Source: Cytophagaceae bacterium (lineage in GTDB: Bacteria > Bacteroidota > Bacteroidia > Cytophagales > Cytophagaceae). Taken from it: 61,763 bases of DNA. Below, piece after piece: positions 16,349 through 23,524 of this stretch (position 1 is its first letter; every line of letters starts with the position of its first letter). The notes beneath the pieces are model-generated. The model did not search any database. It was not told where the DNA came from and saw only the letters and a program-made list of their open reading frames with translations. The stretch covers positions 1 to 61,763 of the forward strand of contig JAQZBV010000027.1 in the NCBI GenBank assembly GCA_029237685.1. The letters are read 5' to 3'. The position numbers and the translations under genes are program-made.

Positions 16349-17011
16349 ATGAAAGAATATTTACTCGAAAATTGCGATTGGGAAGATATTGAAGATTTTA
16401 TTCTTCGAGTGGAGGAATCTCTTGATATACATTTCATGGAGAATGAATTGGCTCATGTAAAAACATTTGGCGAACTGTGCGATAGCGTATTAGGCAAAAT
16501 CCAACTGGAACATAGCGATACATGTACTACACAACAAGCATTTTACAAATTGCGCAATGCAATTATTAGAGCACTTCAAATAAAAGATACCGATATATCT
16601 CCTGAAACACCTCTGAAAGTAATTTTGCCAAGGAGCAATCGTATAAAAGAAACAAGAAAAATTGAAGAAGAACTAGGCTTTAAGCTTTCAATATTGCGTC
16701 CTCCATATGTGGTAACTGGATTCTTCATAATTCTCTTTTTAAGTTCATTTATTGGAATGTTCTTTAATGTTATCTATGGAATATCTGGATTGATTTTCTC
16801 TGTTGCAGGAATTCCGATGGCATATCGAATGGGCAAAGAACTCGATTTACAAACTGTAGGACAGGTTGCCGAGCAAATGAGAACAGAAAATTACATGAAG
16901 TCAAGACGTGATAAAAAGACGTTCAATAAAAATGAAATAGAAGCCATGTTAACTAAATGGTTTGTGGAATTTCTTTATTTGGACGAGAATGAATTGAAAA
17001 AGCACGTCTGA
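16349..17011 (+). CDS. Membrane protein of unknown function
   Basis: A 220-residue protein. Residues 1-105 are soluble and acidic (CDWEDIEDFILRVEESLDIH, then ELAHVKTFGELCDSVLGKI). Two adjacent membrane segments follow at about 124-142 and 147-165. A basic/helical C-terminal part (MRTENYMKSRRDKKTFNKNE) ends the protein. I recall related hypotheticals from other Bacteroidota but know no function. An ACGTTACAAGC core-like sequence lies at 16331-16341, 8 bp before the start. A REP pair follows 14 bp after the stop. Confidence 0.65.
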   Translation: MKEYLLENCDWEDIEDFILRVEESLDIHFMENELAHVKTFGELCDSVLGKIQLEHSDTCTTQQAFYKLRNAIIRALQIKDTDISPETPLKVILPRSNRIKETRKIEEELGFKLSILRPPYVVTGFFIILFLSSFIGMFFNVIYGISGLIFSVAGIPMAYRMGKELDLQTVGQVAEQMRTENYMKSRRDKKTFNKNEIEAMLTKWFVEFLYLDENELKKHV

Positions 17012-17025
17012 AAATGACCCGCTGG

Positions 17026-17168
17026 CCCCGCTGGCGCGAGCATCCTTGCTCGTGCCCTAAAGTATATAGCGCATCCTTGCGCGGGAATGTATTACAGCAC
17101 AGTAATCAAATACTCCGCACCAGGAGGTGCTGTAAGCAAAAAAGCACGAGCAGGATGCTCGCGCTAGC
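17026..17168 (+). repeat. REP pair family A
   Basis: A complete copy (GCTGGCGCGAGCATCCTTGC to ATGCTCGCGCTAGC). An extra CCCGCTGGC just before it hints at a previous insertion or a small duplication. Confidence 0.78.
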
Positions 17169-17195
17169 AAGTACTATCCCGCTGACGACAGTGCG

Positions 17196-17558
17196 TTAGT
17201 CTCTCTTTTCTCCTAGATAATACGTATAACTAAACAAAGGCTGCACACCGAAACCGAAATTGTTCACTAAAATGGAAAGGTATAATACCCTGTCTTGATA
17301 GACGCCTACTTCCATAGGATACTGGGATCCTCCGTTTCCGGTTTGGCTTTGAATAAAGTTATAAAGGTTAAACACGATCGTTTGCTCATCTACTAAGGCA
17401 GAGTCATTGGAGTATGCCGGTTTGGAAGGATCAGTGATAAAGTTGAACGTGCTTTTGAAATCATTCAGATCTCCCAGGTAGATTTCAACCGATTGATCGG
17501 CTTCCACGAGGATTGATTCTGTTATTAAAACTTCTAAGTTTCCTACTTTTCTTTTCAT
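17196..17558 (-). CDS. Hypothetical protein, possibly DUF6864-like
   Basis: A 120-residue soluble beta-rich protein. The ATG at 17556-17558 (MKRKVGNLEVLITES) is preferred because the longer frame adds 21 basic, unconserved-looking residues. The motif layout (short KVGNLEV start, acidic middle, aromatic end FSYTYYLG) reminds me of DUF6864, but only weakly. It is the only convincing minus-strand gene inside the array and is divergent from the GNAT gene, with about 50 bp between starts. Confidence 0.6.
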   Translation of the reverse strand: MKRKVGNLEVLITESILVEADQSVEIYLGDLNDFKSTFNFITDPSKPAYSNDSALVDEQTIVFNLYNFIQSQTGNGGSQYPMEVGVYQDRVLYLSILVNNFGFGVQPLFSYTYYLGEKRD

Positions 17559-17609
17559 CGTTTGTTTAATTTGCAATTGAAATATAATAGGTTTCAACCT
17601 TAATTTATA

Positions 17610-18056
17610 ATGGAGCTCCAAGTTATACAGTTAAAAGAAGATAAGTCCAACCCATTGTTTGCATCATCCGAGGGACAGACCTTGTTGGAAATGTACAATG
17701 ATTATTATCCCACGATCGGTTTTCATTTGCCTTGGGTGGGTTATGCTATTGTAAGAAATCAGCAAGTGGTAGGCACCTGTGGTTTTACAGGACAACCCAA
17801 AGAGCAGAAAGTCGAATTGGCTTACTGGACCTTTAAAGCATTTGAAGGAACAGGCGTCGCTTCTTATGCTTGCAAAGCGCTGCTTGAGATGGCAAGAAAG
17901 ACAGTTCCTCAACTCACCATCATAGCGAAGACTGCACCGGAGCACAACGCGTCGACAAAAATTTTGGAGAAAAACGGTTTTGTTTTTACTGAAATCGTGC
18001 AGGACGAAGAAATAGGTGACTCCTGGTTATGGATGCTGGAACCAGCAAGGGAATAA
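17610..18056 (+). CDS. GNAT-family N-acetyltransferase
   Basis: A 148-residue protein of the RimJ/RimL-like GNAT type. Features are the strands around YAIVRNQQVVGTCGFTG, the acetyl-CoA loop region FEGTGVASYACKALLEMA, and the end motif NASTKILEKNGFVFTEIV typical of these enzymes. It should transfer acetyl from acetyl-CoA to an amine; the substrate cannot be told. Single small GNATs are frequent cargo of accessory gene arrays. REP pairs follow 66 bp downstream. Confidence 0.9.
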   Translation: MELQVIQLKEDKSNPLFASSEGQTLLEMYNDYYPTIGFHLPWVGYAIVRNQQVVGTCGFTGQPKEQKVELAYWTFKAFEGTGVASYACKALLEMARKTVPQLTIIAKTAPEHNASTKILEKNGFVFTEIVQDEEIGDSWLWMLEPARE

Positions 18057-18122
18057 AGACAATAAAACAGACAGACAAATAATTGACAACAAAAGGTAAA
18101 CGATAATGAGAAAATTAGTATT

Positions 18123-18265
18123 CCCCGCTGGCGCGAGCATCCTTGCTCGTGTCCGAAAGTATATAGCGCATCCTTGCGCGGGGATGTACTAGCAGCACAG
18201 GTAATAGATACCCCGCACCGGGAGGTGCTATATGCAAAAAGCACGAGCAAGATGCTCGCACTAGC
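18123..18265 (+). repeat. REP pair family A, first of a tandem
   Basis: A complete copy. The right arm is slightly altered (ATGCTCGCACTAGC). It is separated from the next copy by 28 bp. Confidence 0.8.
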
Positions 18266-18293
18266 AAAGTATAAACAAGATCAATAGAATATG

Positions 18294-18436
18294 CCCGCTG
18301 GCGCGAGCATCCTTGCTCGTGCCCGAAAGCATAAAGCGCATCCTTGCGCGGGGATGTAATAGCAGCACAGGTAAAAGATGCCCCGCACCGGGAGGTGCTA
18401 TAAGCAAAAAAGCACGAGCAAGATGCTCGCGCTAGC
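18294..18436 (+). repeat. REP pair family A, second of a tandem
   Basis: A complete copy of the standard form (GCATAAAGCGCATCCTTGCG, then GCACCGGGAGGTGC and CTCGCGCTAGC). The spacer between the two tandem copies (AAAGTATAAACAAGATCAAT) is closely similar to the 15 or so bases after the REP copy at 14604-14742. Confidence 0.8.
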
Positions 18437-18451
18437 AGAGTATAAACTCTG

Positions 18452-18486
18452 CACCGACTACATATGCTAAACGTTAGCGGCAATTA
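18452..18486 (+). other. attC-like 3' half
   Basis: CACCGACTACATATGCTAAA then CGTTAGCGGCAATT. The GTTAGCGG core is at 18473-18480. It resembles the 3' end of site 1 (ATCCGTTAGCATC) in position relative to the next gene. No 5' half is present; the two REP pairs lie where it should be. Confidence 0.45.
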
Positions 18487-18522
18487 AAGTAAATGAAGTT
18501 CATAACATCTAAACAACTCAAT

Positions 18523-18837
18523 ATGAAAAACAGAAATCTCATCATTATTTGTGGGCTAATTATTTCAGTCTTAACTTTAATGTCATTAACCACTGGAGAA
18601 AAAACATATGAGTATATGTACATTATACAAAACGAAAGTGAATTAAAAATAGTTAAGCCAAGCAGTGAAATTGAGGTACTCAAAGTTAAAATTGAGTATA
18701 AAGACTCTGACTACAGAGAAGCTTTGAAAAAAGTCCAGGAAATGGAGGTGATTGGATGGGAGCTGGTTTTGAATCAAATAACTAGCCCTGGAGCTCTTTG
18801 GCCGAGAAATTATTTTTTAATGAGAAAAGGAAAATAA
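18523..18837 (+). CDS. Small exported protein of unknown function
   Basis: A 104-residue protein. The ATG at 18523 gives a signal peptide or membrane anchor (KNRNLIIICGLIISVLTLMS). The mature part is a small alpha/beta domain (YMYIIQNESELKIV, YREALKKVQEMEVIGWELV), whose last section resembles DUF4177-like proteins (helix then GWELV). Placed between a 3' attC-like half (18452-18486) and a 5' half (18838-18886), it fits the same cassette layout as the genes at 3582 and 4379. Confidence 0.6.
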   Translation: MKNRNLIIICGLIISVLTLMSLTTGEKTYEYMYIIQNESELKIVKPSSEIEVLKVKIEYKDSDYREALKKVQEMEVIGWELVLNQITSPGALWPRNYFLMRKGK

Positions 18838-18886
18838 TAACTACCGCTACCAACGAATTGTTTTCATTGCGGGGTTCGGTGGTTAA
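18838..18886 (+). other. attC-like 5' half
   Basis: TAACTACCGCTACCAACGAA begins right after the stop codon and the segment ends GGGGTTCGGTGGTTA. The ends TAACTACCG and CGGTGGTTA are near-complementary. A family-A REP pair starts immediately after. Compare the split site at 5072-5146. Confidence 0.45.
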
Positions 18887-19032
18887 GCCCCGCTGGCGCG
18901 AGCATCCTTGCTCGTGCCCGAAAGCATAAAGCGCATCATTGCGCAGGGATGTAATAGCAACAGAGGTAAAAGATACCCCGCACCGGGAGGTGCTATAAGC
19001 AAAAAAACACGAGCAAGAGGCGCTACGCTAGC
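18887..19032 (+). repeat. REP pair family A
   Basis: A complete copy with small changes (GCGCATCATTGCGC, AACACGAGCAAGAGGCGCTA). It ends CGCTAGC. Confidence 0.78.
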
Positions 19033-19117
19033 AGAGTTTACAGGCTATACGCCCGAAAATTTCAAACCCTTCTTGTATAAAAACGATTTTTTACAATTAC
19101 ACGAGTTTCAGTAGTTG

Positions 19118-19125
19118 CACCTTTG
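19118..19125 (+). promoter_or_regulatory. Candidate Bacteroidota -7 element
   Basis: CACCTTTG differs from TAnnTTTG at one base and lies 24 bp before the ATG at 19150. No clear -33 TTG element was found at the right distance, so support is weak. Confidence 0.35.
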
Positions 19126-19149
19126 CATGGTAATCATTATGCAACAGCA

Positions 19150-20046
19150 ATGAAAGAATCCATTCTAAAATCAGCCATCCTTATGACAAGCATTAGCGTG
19201 ATGGTTGCGTGCAATTCAACACATTGTTTAACAATTAAAAATCAAGAAAAGATGTTTACAGTAGAACAAATCAAAGAAGAACTTTCGCGGATGAAAAGCG
19301 GTGCTGACTTTCCTGTTTTGGCAATGAAACTGAAGAATTTGGGGGTAACCTATTATGAAACTAAAATCGAAGATGGAAGCAGCATTTTCCACGGTAAAAA
19401 TGGTTATGAATTAAGCGTTGGGGCGAATTATACGCCTATGGCAATTGCTGACAAAGTAAATATAGAGCAACTTAAAACAGATATTGAAAATCATCAGCAG
19501 GGGAAATCCGATTATTTTCAAATAAGCCGTCAAAGTGCGGACAATGGAATTGGGAAATGGGCGGTATGTTTAATTTCTATGACTTGTACCTACATGGACA
19601 AAGCTGGAAATAATGTATGGGTTGAACACATTCCTGATGTGTCTATTCAGAAATCGGTGTTTACAGTAGAGGAAATTAAAATGGCTCACAGCAAAGTAAA
19701 ATCGGGGGCGGATTTTCCTGCTTACATTAAGGAAATTAAGTCATTGGGTGTTACACACTATGAAGCCTATGTGAGCGATGGACATATTGACTATCACGGT
19801 GCTGACGATTATACAGCGAAAGTGCCTGCGAAGTATGAACCGTTGTACATTGCTGATGCGTTAAAAAGTCAAGAATTCAAAGCAGAGTTATTGGCCCACC
19901 AACAAGGTAAAACGGACTTCTTGACTTTCATCAAAATGTGTGCAACATATGGTATTGAAAGATGGGCAATCCGGATAGACGAAATGACTTGTACTTATTA
20001 TGACAAAGCAGGAAATGAAATCTTGGTTGAAAAGATTCCGCAGTAA
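19150..20046 (+). CDS. Lipoprotein with tandem DUF1398 domains
   Basis: A 298-residue protein. The ATG at 19150 gives a lipoprotein signal (MTSISVMVAC). Two DUF1398 domains follow: one starts FTVEQIKEELSRMKSGADFP and ends near WVEHIP; the second starts FTVEEIKMAHSKVKSGADFP and ends ILVEKIPQ. The two halves share YDKAGN/MDKAGN and HQQGK(S/T)D. DUF1398 proteins (YbcV-like) are usually single and cytoplasmic and of unknown function. A duplication behind a lipid anchor is therefore unusual. REP pairs flank both ends. Confidence 0.82.
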   Translation: MKESILKSAILMTSISVMVACNSTHCLTIKNQEKMFTVEQIKEELSRMKSGADFPVLAMKLKNLGVTYYETKIEDGSSIFHGKNGYELSVGANYTPMAIADKVNIEQLKTDIENHQQGKSDYFQISRQSADNGIGKWAVCLISMTCTYMDKAGNNVWVEHIPDVSIQKSVFTVEEIKMAHSKVKSGADFPAYIKEIKSLGVTHYEAYVSDGHIDYHGADDYTAKVPAKYEPLYIADALKSQEFKAELLAHQQGKTDFLTFIKMCATYGIERWAIRIDEMTCTYYDKAGNEILVEKIPQ

Positions 20047-20062
20047 ATCCCTAACGCAGGCC

Positions 20063-20255
20063 CCCCACTGGCGCGAGCATCCTTGCTCGTGCCCGAAAGA
20101 ATAAAGCGCATCCTTGCGCGGGGATGTTATAACAACATAGATTTAGATTTTGAAGACTGTCCTTTAAGAAGGTTAATATTGAAAGTGTAAGTATGGGTTA
20201 CCCCGCACCAGGAGGTGCTAAAAACTATAGGCACGAGCAGGATGCTCGCGCCAAC
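20063..20255 (+). repeat. REP pair family A, long variant beside the RAYT gene
   Basis: The left half is ACTGGCGCGAGCATCCTTGC with GCGCATCCTTGCGCGGGG. The centre has ATAGATTTAGATTTTGAAG and TCCTTTAAGAAGGTTAATATT, related to the centre of the copy at 5147-5355. The right half is GCACCAGGAGGTGC and GGCACGAGCAGGATGCTCGC. It ends 43 bp before the transposase start codon, the position expected of a RAYT-associated REP. Confidence 0.78.
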
Positions 20256-20298
20256 AAATTAAAATTAATGCAGATCAATTTTTTAAACTATATTTTTT

Positions 20299-20853
20299 AT
20301 GAGTAGAAAGTACCGCTTCGGCGCAGCACATCATGCACATTTTGTTACGTTTACCGTTGTCGACTGGATCGACTTTTTCATTCGCAATGAGTACAAAGAT
20401 GTATTCTTGAAGGCTCTAAAACATTACCAGCAGCACAATGGCCTTGAAATATATGCCTGGTGCATCATGACAAGTCACATTCATTTGATTTTAAGATCAG
20501 AAGCACCTCATGACTTATCGGAAACTATCAAGAAGTTGAAGAGCTATACATCGGGTATCTTTCACAAGATGATAGAAGACGAACAGAATAATTACGAAAG
20601 TAGGAAACGTTGGTTATTATGGTTGATGAAACATGCTGGAGAGCATAATTCAAATAGCAAAGGCTTTCAATTTTGGCAACAAGATAATCAGCCGGTTGAA
20701 TTGTGGAGTGATGAAGTATTTTATCAGAAAATGAATTATATTCACTTTAATCCTGTGAAAGCGGGTTTTGTATTACAGCCGGAGGAGTGGCATTACAGTA
20801 GTGCTGTAGATCATGCAGGCCGCAGAGGGTTGCTTAATCTTGCGGTGTTATAG
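20299..20853 (+). CDS. REP-associated tyrosine transposase (RAYT, Y1/HUH family)
   Basis: A 184-residue single-strand DNA transposase-like enzyme of the IS200-related Y1 superfamily. The HUH metal motif is H60-I-H62 within MTSHIHLIL. The family tail YIHFNPVKAGFV then EEWHYSSAVDHAG is at residues 147-174. The catalytic tyrosine is not certain from sight; Tyr83 (KSYTSGIF) is one candidate. Such enzymes nick and move short palindromic REP sequences flanking their gene. Family-A REP pairs, dense for 15 kb upstream and immediately beside this gene, are its likely substrates. No tnpB or IS200 ends are seen. The reading frame is intact. Confidence 0.9.
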   Translation: MSRKYRFGAAHHAHFVTFTVVDWIDFFIRNEYKDVFLKALKHYQQHNGLEIYAWCIMTSHIHLILRSEAPHDLSETIKKLKSYTSGIFHKMIEDEQNNYESRKRWLLWLMKHAGEHNSNSKGFQFWQQDNQPVELWSDEVFYQKMNYIHFNPVKAGFVLQPEEWHYSSAVDHAGRRGLLNLAVL

Positions 20854-21171
20854 TTGGATGCGGAATTATCGTTGAGGAAAACAGAATATAGCGCAACGAT
20901 TATCGAGACGGACGAGGTGGATTATGACAAGGCCAGAGAAAACTGGAAAGGAAACAGAAGAGAAGTGTTAGGGCAATTATATGGGAAAGCCAGTTGGATT
21001 CAAGGAGATGAAACACCTGCCTGCGACTGTTGTAAAAAGCCGATGAGATTTGTTGCGCAATTAGAGGAAGGCCCTGACTATAGGACAGCCATGAATTTTG
21101 GTGGATGTGGTGTTGCTTACATATTTGATTGTAAAGAAGGGAAGAGCGCAAAGTTTCTGTGGCAGAGCTAA
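20854..21171 (+). pseudogene. 3' fragment of a DUF1963/YwqG-like gene
   Basis: The frame (about 105 codons, only a TTG start) begins directly at the stop of the transposase gene. It reads EVLGQLYGKASWIQGDETPA, then CDCCKKPMRFVAQLEEGPDY and NFGGCGVAYIFDCKEG. This matches the C-terminal part of YwqG/DUF1963-like proteins (GxxxWIQ..P.C..C..PM.F..QL...NFGG.G..Y.F.C). The N-terminal half is absent. The simplest reading is that arrival of the RAYT unit removed the 5' part. It could still be translated if coupled to the upstream stop. Confidence 0.6.
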
Positions 21172-21241
21172 GTGTTTTGTCTCGCTAGTACGAGAGATCA
21201 TGCCTGGCTTCCGGTTTTTTGTGAAATTGGCTGATCATTGA

Positions 21242-21310
21242 ACCCCGAGCTGCAAACTCTATGTCGCTTTGGGTACAAGCGATCCGATAGCTATCGGATG
21301 CTTGCGCCTG
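21242..21310 (-). repeat. REP-like element family C
   Basis: On the minus strand it reads GGCGCAAGC, then the perfect palindrome ATCCGATAGCTATCGGAT (21282-21299), GCTTGTACCCAAAGCGACAT, AGAG and GCTCGGGG. The same palindrome sits in the family-C copy at 23980-24050 in the opposite orientation. Confidence 0.65.
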
Positions 21311-21373
21311 AGAATAACAATATTTGACCGAGAGGTATAACAGAAGACAATAACATAACAACATATAAAAACA

Positions 21374-21955
21374 ATGCAAGACATACTCTTTGACTTTATA
21401 GCAAAATACATTTCTCTAACAGAAGAAGAGAAGAACGCCATACTTTCGTTAGACTTATTTCACTCGGTAAAGAAAGGGACGATTTTACTTAAGGAGGGAC
21501 AGCAATCGAAGGATAGCTATTTTGTTTTAAAAGGCTGTATTCGGATTTATTACATCATAGACGGAGAAGAAAAAACAACCGCTTTCTACACAGAAATGGA
21601 TGTCTTAACACCCCCTTGTGTAATAAGCAAAACTCCGTCCGAATATTATATAAGTTGTATAGAAGACACTATACTTACAGTTTCAAATTCTGATATGGAA
21701 GTAGAAGTAAACAGTAAATTTCCAAAGTTTGAAATCATGTGTAGAATATTGGCGGAAGAATTGTTAGCTAAAAAACAGATAGACTTTGACGAGTTTAAGA
21801 ATTCTTCACCTGAACAACGATACCTGAACTTACTACAAAAAAGACCGGACCTTATTCAGCGTGTGCAACAACACCAATTAGCGAGCTATTTAGGTATCAA
21901 ACCTCAATCATTAAGCAGACTAAGAGCAAGAATTTTGGACAAAAACAAAGAGTAA
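21374..21955 (+). CDS. Crp/Fnr-family transcription regulator
   Basis: A 193-residue protein. An N-terminal cyclic-nucleotide-binding-type beta-barrel covers about residues 25-110 (KKGTILLKEGQQSKDSYFVL). A dimer helix follows, then a C-terminal helix-turn-helix (HQLASYLGIKPQSLSRLRAR). No Fnr-type cysteine cluster is present. Bacteroidota Crp-like regulators of this size commonly act on neighbouring genes. A near-palindrome TTAACTTAAGTGAA 8 bp after its stop precedes the next gene and recurs before the paralogue of that gene, making it a candidate binding site. Confidence 0.9.
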   Translation: MQDILFDFIAKYISLTEEEKNAILSLDLFHSVKKGTILLKEGQQSKDSYFVLKGCIRIYYIIDGEEKTTAFYTEMDVLTPPCVISKTPSEYYISCIEDTILTVSNSDMEVEVNSKFPKFEIMCRILAEELLAKKQIDFDEFKNSSPEQRYLNLLQKRPDLIQRVQQHQLASYLGIKPQSLSRLRARILDKNKE

Positions 21956-21963
21956 ATCATTTT

Positions 21964-22008
21964 TTAACTTAAGTGAACGGTTTTAAGTCTATTGCCAATC
22001 TTTCTTTG
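21964..22008 (+). promoter_or_regulatory. Candidate operator and promoter of the first outer-membrane-type gene
   Basis: TTAACTTAAGTGAA (21964-21977) is a 14-bp palindrome with one mismatched pair. TTTCTTTG (22001-22008), a one-mismatch TAnnTTTG -7 element, follows 23 nt later. The same two elements with the same spacing precede the paralogue at 22891. Confidence 0.6.
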
Positions 22009-22038
22009 CAGTATCGTTTAACATGAATTTAAAAGGAT

Positions 22039-22671
22039 ATGCAAAAGAGAATTTTCTGGATAGGACTTGCCTTAGTCTTGGCAACTAGTTTACACGTGAA
22101 TGCACAAAATGCCAAAAAGGACAGTACTTATAAAAAGTATTTTGTTGGGAGTACATTCTTGATGTTAGGAAATTTTATTCCTAATGATCCCAATCGACCT
22201 GATTTCATGCAAATAAATGTTGGATATAGGATAACACCTAAAGATGTTGTTTTCTTAGAATTTAAAACCTCTAAGTTTAATTGGCCATTAGGTATGCCTT
22301 GGAAAGAAATAGCTGACGAACAGCGAGCGCAATACAACTTTCCCGGATATGTACGCCAATATATAATTGGATTGGCATATAATCGATTTTGGTGGAAAGG
22401 ATTGTATACAGGGGTTCATGCCATGAATGCTTTTCAAACCTATAGAAATGAAGATAAAACAAAAATTGCAAATGGATACACCTTATTTATGACCTACCGT
22501 TTGGGTTACCAAGTGAAATTATTCAAAAACCGTTTCTTTATAGAACCCTCTATTGGTTTAACTCATTGGCCTGTAAAAACGAATACACCAGAATCTTTTA
22601 AAGAAAAGGAAAGTAAATGGCCGAACTACTTTGGTTTTGAACCTGGGCTTCATTTCGGGTTTAACTTTTAG
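22039..22671 (+). CDS. Exported, probable outer-membrane beta-barrel protein (copy 1)
   Basis: A 210-residue protein with a signal peptide (residues 1-22, ending HVNAQ). Alternating aromatic strands (YRITPKDVVFLEFKTSK, YIIGLAYNRFWWKGLY, RLGYQVKLFKNRFFIEPSIG) and the terminal Phe (HFGFNF) are typical of small outer-membrane barrels. It is about half identical by eye to the protein at 22891. It sits downstream of the Crp-like gene, with its own promoter and operator-like palindrome, so it is a likely target of that regulator. Function unknown. Confidence 0.78.
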   Translation: MQKRIFWIGLALVLATSLHVNAQNAKKDSTYKKYFVGSTFLMLGNFIPNDPNRPDFMQINVGYRITPKDVVFLEFKTSKFNWPLGMPWKEIADEQRAQYNFPGYVRQYIIGLAYNRFWWKGLYTGVHAMNAFQTYRNEDKTKIANGYTLFMTYRLGYQVKLFKNRFFIEPSIGLTHWPVKTNTPESFKEKESKWPNYFGFEPGLHFGFNF

Positions 22672-22721
22672 CATCCTTAGAGAGAAATTAACCGGATACC
22701 TTTCAACATCATAAAACTCCC

Positions 22722-22820
22722 AACAGCAGCTCACTCAAAGAGGTAGTTTGCGCGATGAATGAAGGCGTGCAGAAGATAAGAGCAAGAATTCTTAAGAAAG
22801 AGCTAAAGCGTATTTCTTAA
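22722..22820 (+). pseudogene. Remnant of a Crp-like gene 3' end
   Basis: A 33-codon open stretch ends QKIRARILKKELKRIS, matching in position and sequence the end of the Crp-like protein (SRLRARILDKNKE). 16 bases (TAAGAGCAAGAATTCT/TTT) are nearly identical at 21921 and 22774. It shows that the duplication which made the second barrel gene included the 3' end of the regulator gene. Confidence 0.55.
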
Positions 22821-22861
22821 CTTAAGTGAACGGGTTATTGTATCTCACCAACCTACTTTTG
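22817..22861 (+). promoter_or_regulatory. Candidate operator and promoter of the second outer-membrane-type gene
   Basis: TTAACTTAAGTGAA (22817-22830) is followed after 23 nt by TACTTTTG (22854-22861), an exact TAnnTTTG element. The palindrome overlaps the region where the -33 element should be, so binding could repress or activate. Confidence 0.62.
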
Positions 22862-22890
22862 TAGCATCGTTTCACATAAAAAGAAAAGAT

Positions 22891-23514
22891 ATGCAAAAGA
22901 AAATGTTATGTATTGGTTTGGTCTTCCTGATGACAAGCACGCTCCAACTCAAAGCACAATATGCTAAAACAGACAGCACCTACAAAAGGTGGTTCGTTGG
23001 TAGCACGATGTTTTTATTAGGTAATTTTGATACTACCAATCCCCCCGGCTTCGCTCAACTGAATTTAGGTTATCGCATGACTGGAAAGGATGTTATTTCT
23101 CTTGAACTGATCACATGGAAGCATGCTTGGCCACTTGGCATAAACCCTTTTTATAATAAGGCCTACGGAACACCTGAAGAGGAATTTCCCGGTTATATAA
23201 GAGAATATGGAATTGGTCTGGCTTATCAACGGTATTTTTGGAAAGGTCTTTACGCAGCAGTACATGTAATGCCTATGTGGCAAACCTATAAGAATGAGAA
23301 CGGGGATAAGGTGGGTGATGGTTTCATTATATTCAACACGTATCGAATCGGCTACCACATTAAGCTCTTTAAGGATAGATTTTTTATTGAACCATCACTT
23401 GGTATTGCCGGCCGTCCTTATTACACTGAAATGCCGGATGGTTTTAAAGAACAAGATGACAAGTGGCCAAAATGGACGCCTGAACCAGGATTGCATTTTG
23501 GGGTTAACTTTTAA
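22891..23514 (+). CDS. Exported, probable outer-membrane beta-barrel protein (copy 2)
   Basis: A 207-residue paralogue of the protein at 22039. The signal peptide covers residues 1-22 (ending QLKAQ), and the body has the same order of aromatic strands (YGIGLAYQRYFWKGLYAAVH, YRIGYHIKLFKDRFFIEPSL) and terminal HFGVNF. The duplicated unit is about 850 bp long, measured start to start. Divergence between copies is large, so the duplication is old, yet the upstream palindrome is unchanged, which argues for selection on it. Confidence 0.78.
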   Translation: MQKKMLCIGLVFLMTSTLQLKAQYAKTDSTYKRWFVGSTMFLLGNFDTTNPPGFAQLNLGYRMTGKDVISLELITWKHAWPLGINPFYNKAYGTPEEEFPGYIREYGIGLAYQRYFWKGLYAAVHVMPMWQTYKNENGDKVGDGFIIFNTYRIGYHIKLFKDRFFIEPSLGIAGRPYYTEMPDGFKEQDDKWPKWTPEPGLHFGVNF

Positions 23515-23524
23515 TAGATAATTT

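Noticed and set aside
17909..18483. Two minus-strand frames of 113 and 122 codons with internal repeats
   Set aside because: They are translations of tandem REP pairs (repeated CSCFFAYSTSRCG-type peptides) and antisense to the GNAT gene end.
5147..20255. CRISPR array
   Set aside because: The repeats are about 145 bp, internally palindromic, divergent, and spaced by whole genes. No cas genes are present.
20299..20853. Classical IS200/IS605 insertion sequence
   Set aside because: No tnpB and no typical IS ends were seen. The protein tail and the flanking REP pairs fit the RAYT type better.
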